Source: Actinomadura luzonensis (GTDB lineage: Bacteria > Actinomycetota > Actinomycetes > Streptosporangiales > Streptosporangiaceae). Taken from it: DNA of 64,000 bases. Each line of letters opens with the position of its first letter. Positions within the stretch are counted from its first letter, which is position 1. Of this stretch, positions 62,854 to 64,000 are shown piece by piece. The notes under the pieces were generated by a model. That model was not told where the DNA came from. It ran no database searches and worked only from the letters and a program-made list of their open reading frames with translations. The stretch lies in assembly GCF_022664455.2 (NCBI RefSeq), contig NZ_JAKRKC020000001.1, positions 2,733,001-2,797,000 of the forward strand, in the 5' to 3' direction. The translations under genes and the position numbers were made by a program.

Positions 62854-63645
62854 GTGACCGGACGACTCTCCCGGCGGGCAGCCGCGTTCGCCGCCGTGCT
62901 CCTGCTGGGCACGGCGGGGTGCGGCGCCGGCCCGACGGCCGCCACCCACGCGCCGGCGGACGGCGGCGGAGGGGGCGGGAAGGTGACGGTGTTCGCGGCG
63001 GCGTCGCTGACCGAGACGTTCACCGCGCTCGGCAGGACCTTCGAGGCCGCCCACCCGGGCACGAAGGTGACGTTCAACTTCGGCTCCAGCGCGACCCTGG
63101 CCCAGCAGATCACGCAGGGCGCGCCGGCGGACGTGTTCGCCGCCGCCAGCCCCGCCACCATGAAGACGGTGACCGACGCCTCCCTGGCCGCCACGCCGGC
63201 GACGTTCGCGCGCAACAAGCTGCAGATCGCCGTCCCGGCGGACAACCCGGCGAAGGTGGACGAGCTGAAGGACCTCGCCGACCCCCGGGTGAAGGTGGCC
63301 CTGTGCGCCGAGCAGGTGCCGTGCGGGGCGGCGGCCGTCAAGGCGCTCGACGCCGCCGGGTTGAAGGTCACGCCGGTCACCCTGGAGCAGGACGTCAAGG
63401 CCACGCTGACCAAGGTCGAGCTGGGCGAGGTGGACGCGGCGCTGGTGTACCGGACGGACGTGATCGCGGCCGCGGGCAAGGTGCGCGGCATCGCGTTCCC
63501 CGAGGCCGACCAGGCGGTCAACGACTACCCGATCGCGGTGCTGACGAAGGCGCCCGCCGGCGACCTGGCCAGGCGGTTCGTGGCCCTCGTACGGTCGTGG
63601 CAGGGCGCGGACGTGCTGGCCGAGGCCGGTTTCGAGGCCCCTTGA
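62854..63645 (+). CDS. modA: Molybdate ABC transporter substrate-binding lipoprotein
   Basis: This 263-aa protein has a lipoprotein signal (LLLGTAGCGAG, Cys at ~25) and the ModA fold: VTVFAAASLTETFTALGRTF, FNFGSSATLAQQITQGAPAD, RNKLQIAVPADNP and AALVYRTDVIAAAG. It captures molybdate outside and hands it to ModB. Ribosome site GAGGAG; GTG 62854 or TTG 62851 may start it. The stop overlaps the TTG of modB. Confidence 0.94.
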   Translation: MTGRLSRRAAAFAAVLLLGTAGCGAGPTAATHAPADGGGGGGKVTVFAAASLTETFTALGRTFEAAHPGTKVTFNFGSSATLAQQITQGAPADVFAAASPATMKTVTDASLAATPATFARNKLQIAVPADNPAKVDELKDLADPRVKVALCAEQVPCGAAAVKALDAAGLKVTPVTLEQDVKATLTKVELGEVDAALVYRTDVIAAAGKVRGIAFPEADQAVNDYPIAVLTKAPAGDLARRFVALVRSWQGADVLAEAGFEAP

Positions 63646-64000
63646 CCGCGCTGCGAAGACGCCGGGGCGTCGCCGGCCGGCTGCCGTGGATGCTGGTCGT
63701 GCCGGCGCTGGCCGGGCTGGCGTTCCTGGTGCTGCCGCTCGCCGGGCTGCTGGTCCGCGCCCCCTGGGCCACGCTGCCGCGGCGGCTGGCCGAGCCGCAC
63801 GTGCTGGAGGCGCTGCGGCTGTCGCTGGTCACCGCCACGGTCGCGACCGCGGCGTGCCTGCTGCTCGGCGTGCCGCTGGCCTGGCTGCTGGCCCGTACCG
63901 ACTTTCCCGGCCGCCGCGTGGTCCGGGCCCTGGTCACCGTGCCGCTGGTGCTGCCGCCGGTCGTCGGCGGCGTCGCGCTGCTGCTGGTGCTGGGCCGGCG
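63642..64000 (+). CDS. modB: Molybdate ABC transporter permease, N-terminal part
   Basis: TTG 63642 overlaps the modA stop (TTGA) and opens a frame that runs off the window. The ~119 visible residues show helices (LPWMLVVPALAGLAFLVLPL, EALRLSLVTATVATAACLLL) and the ModB stretch GVPLAWLLARTDFPGRRVVR, VPLVLPPVVGGVALLLVLG. This is the membrane channel of the molybdate importer; the ATPase modC presumably follows. Confidence 0.9.
   Translation, partial: MTALRRRRGVAGRLPWMLVVPALAGLAFLVLPLAGLLVRAPWATLPRRLAEPHVLEALRLSLVTATVATAACLLLGVPLAWLLARTDFPGRRVVRALVTVPLVLPPVVGGVALLLVLGR

Overview
This is 64 kb of a very GC-rich chromosome from a filamentous actinomycete. The features that point there are the many GTG and TTG starts, the SigE-type ECF factor, two PknB-type kinases, the DUF6461 remnant and the type I-E repeats with CCCCACG/CGTGGGG arms. 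I would guess the Streptosporangiales (Nonomuraea or Streptosporangium relatives), but nothing here fixes the genus.

Left core (1-17.1 kb). The end of a complex I operon runs nuoH (cut by the window edge), then nuoIJKLMN. A 4.8 kb block splits nuoH from nuoI. It holds a decayed ORF with 21 copies of a 12-bp repeat, an ECF sigma factor with a coupled membrane protein, 1 kb of low-complexity DNA and a convergent Ser/Thr kinase gene. After nuoN come an M48 protease, a beta-solenoid membrane protein, a NUDIX hydrolase, a YajQ-type protein and tRNA-Tyr.

Mobile island (17.16-41.2 kb, with IS decay to 44.2 kb). A 46-bp segment, the 3' half of tRNA-Tyr, recurs as a direct repeat at 37020 and, slightly degraded, at 41178. 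Each of the first two copies is followed by a related, damaged tyrosine recombinase gene reading back toward it. I read this as two integrative elements in tandem: A (17161-37064, about 19.9 kb) and B (37065-41222, about 4.2 kb). Element A carries three CRISPR arrays (18 spacers) and a type I-E cas operon, a GntR regulator next to the integrase, and a four-gene coupled operon with a WXG100-like protein and a lipoprotein. The interference genes are broken: cas3 has lost its HD nuclease core at an IS3 insertion and is frameshifted, and cse1/cas8e has an in-frame TGA. The genes cse2, cas7e, cas5e, cas6e, cas1 and cas2 read intact. An IS256-family element interrupts the large gene of the WXG100 operon with a 9-bp target duplication, so the gene can be restored in frame (676 aa). 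Other insertions are two IS3-type elements, an ISAs1-type element, and a 2.4 kb ISKra4-type element (9-bp duplication) with a winged-helix passenger gene inside its ends.

Right core (44.7-64 kb). This holds an S41 peptidase; a coupled VOC/MerR pair; a DHFR-fold protein; a LysR-kdgD-gudD set for D-glucarate breakdown; a Ser/Thr kinase; a three-gene coupled operon (P-type ATPase, 58-aa ORF, ATC-hydrolase-like protein); and a persulfide/sulfite set (metallo-beta-lactamase/rhodanese fusion, rhodanese, TauE) with three CsoR/CstR-type palindromes. It ends with a secreted protein, a cytochrome P450, a membrane protein and a molybdate locus (HTH-TOBE regulator, modA, start of modB).
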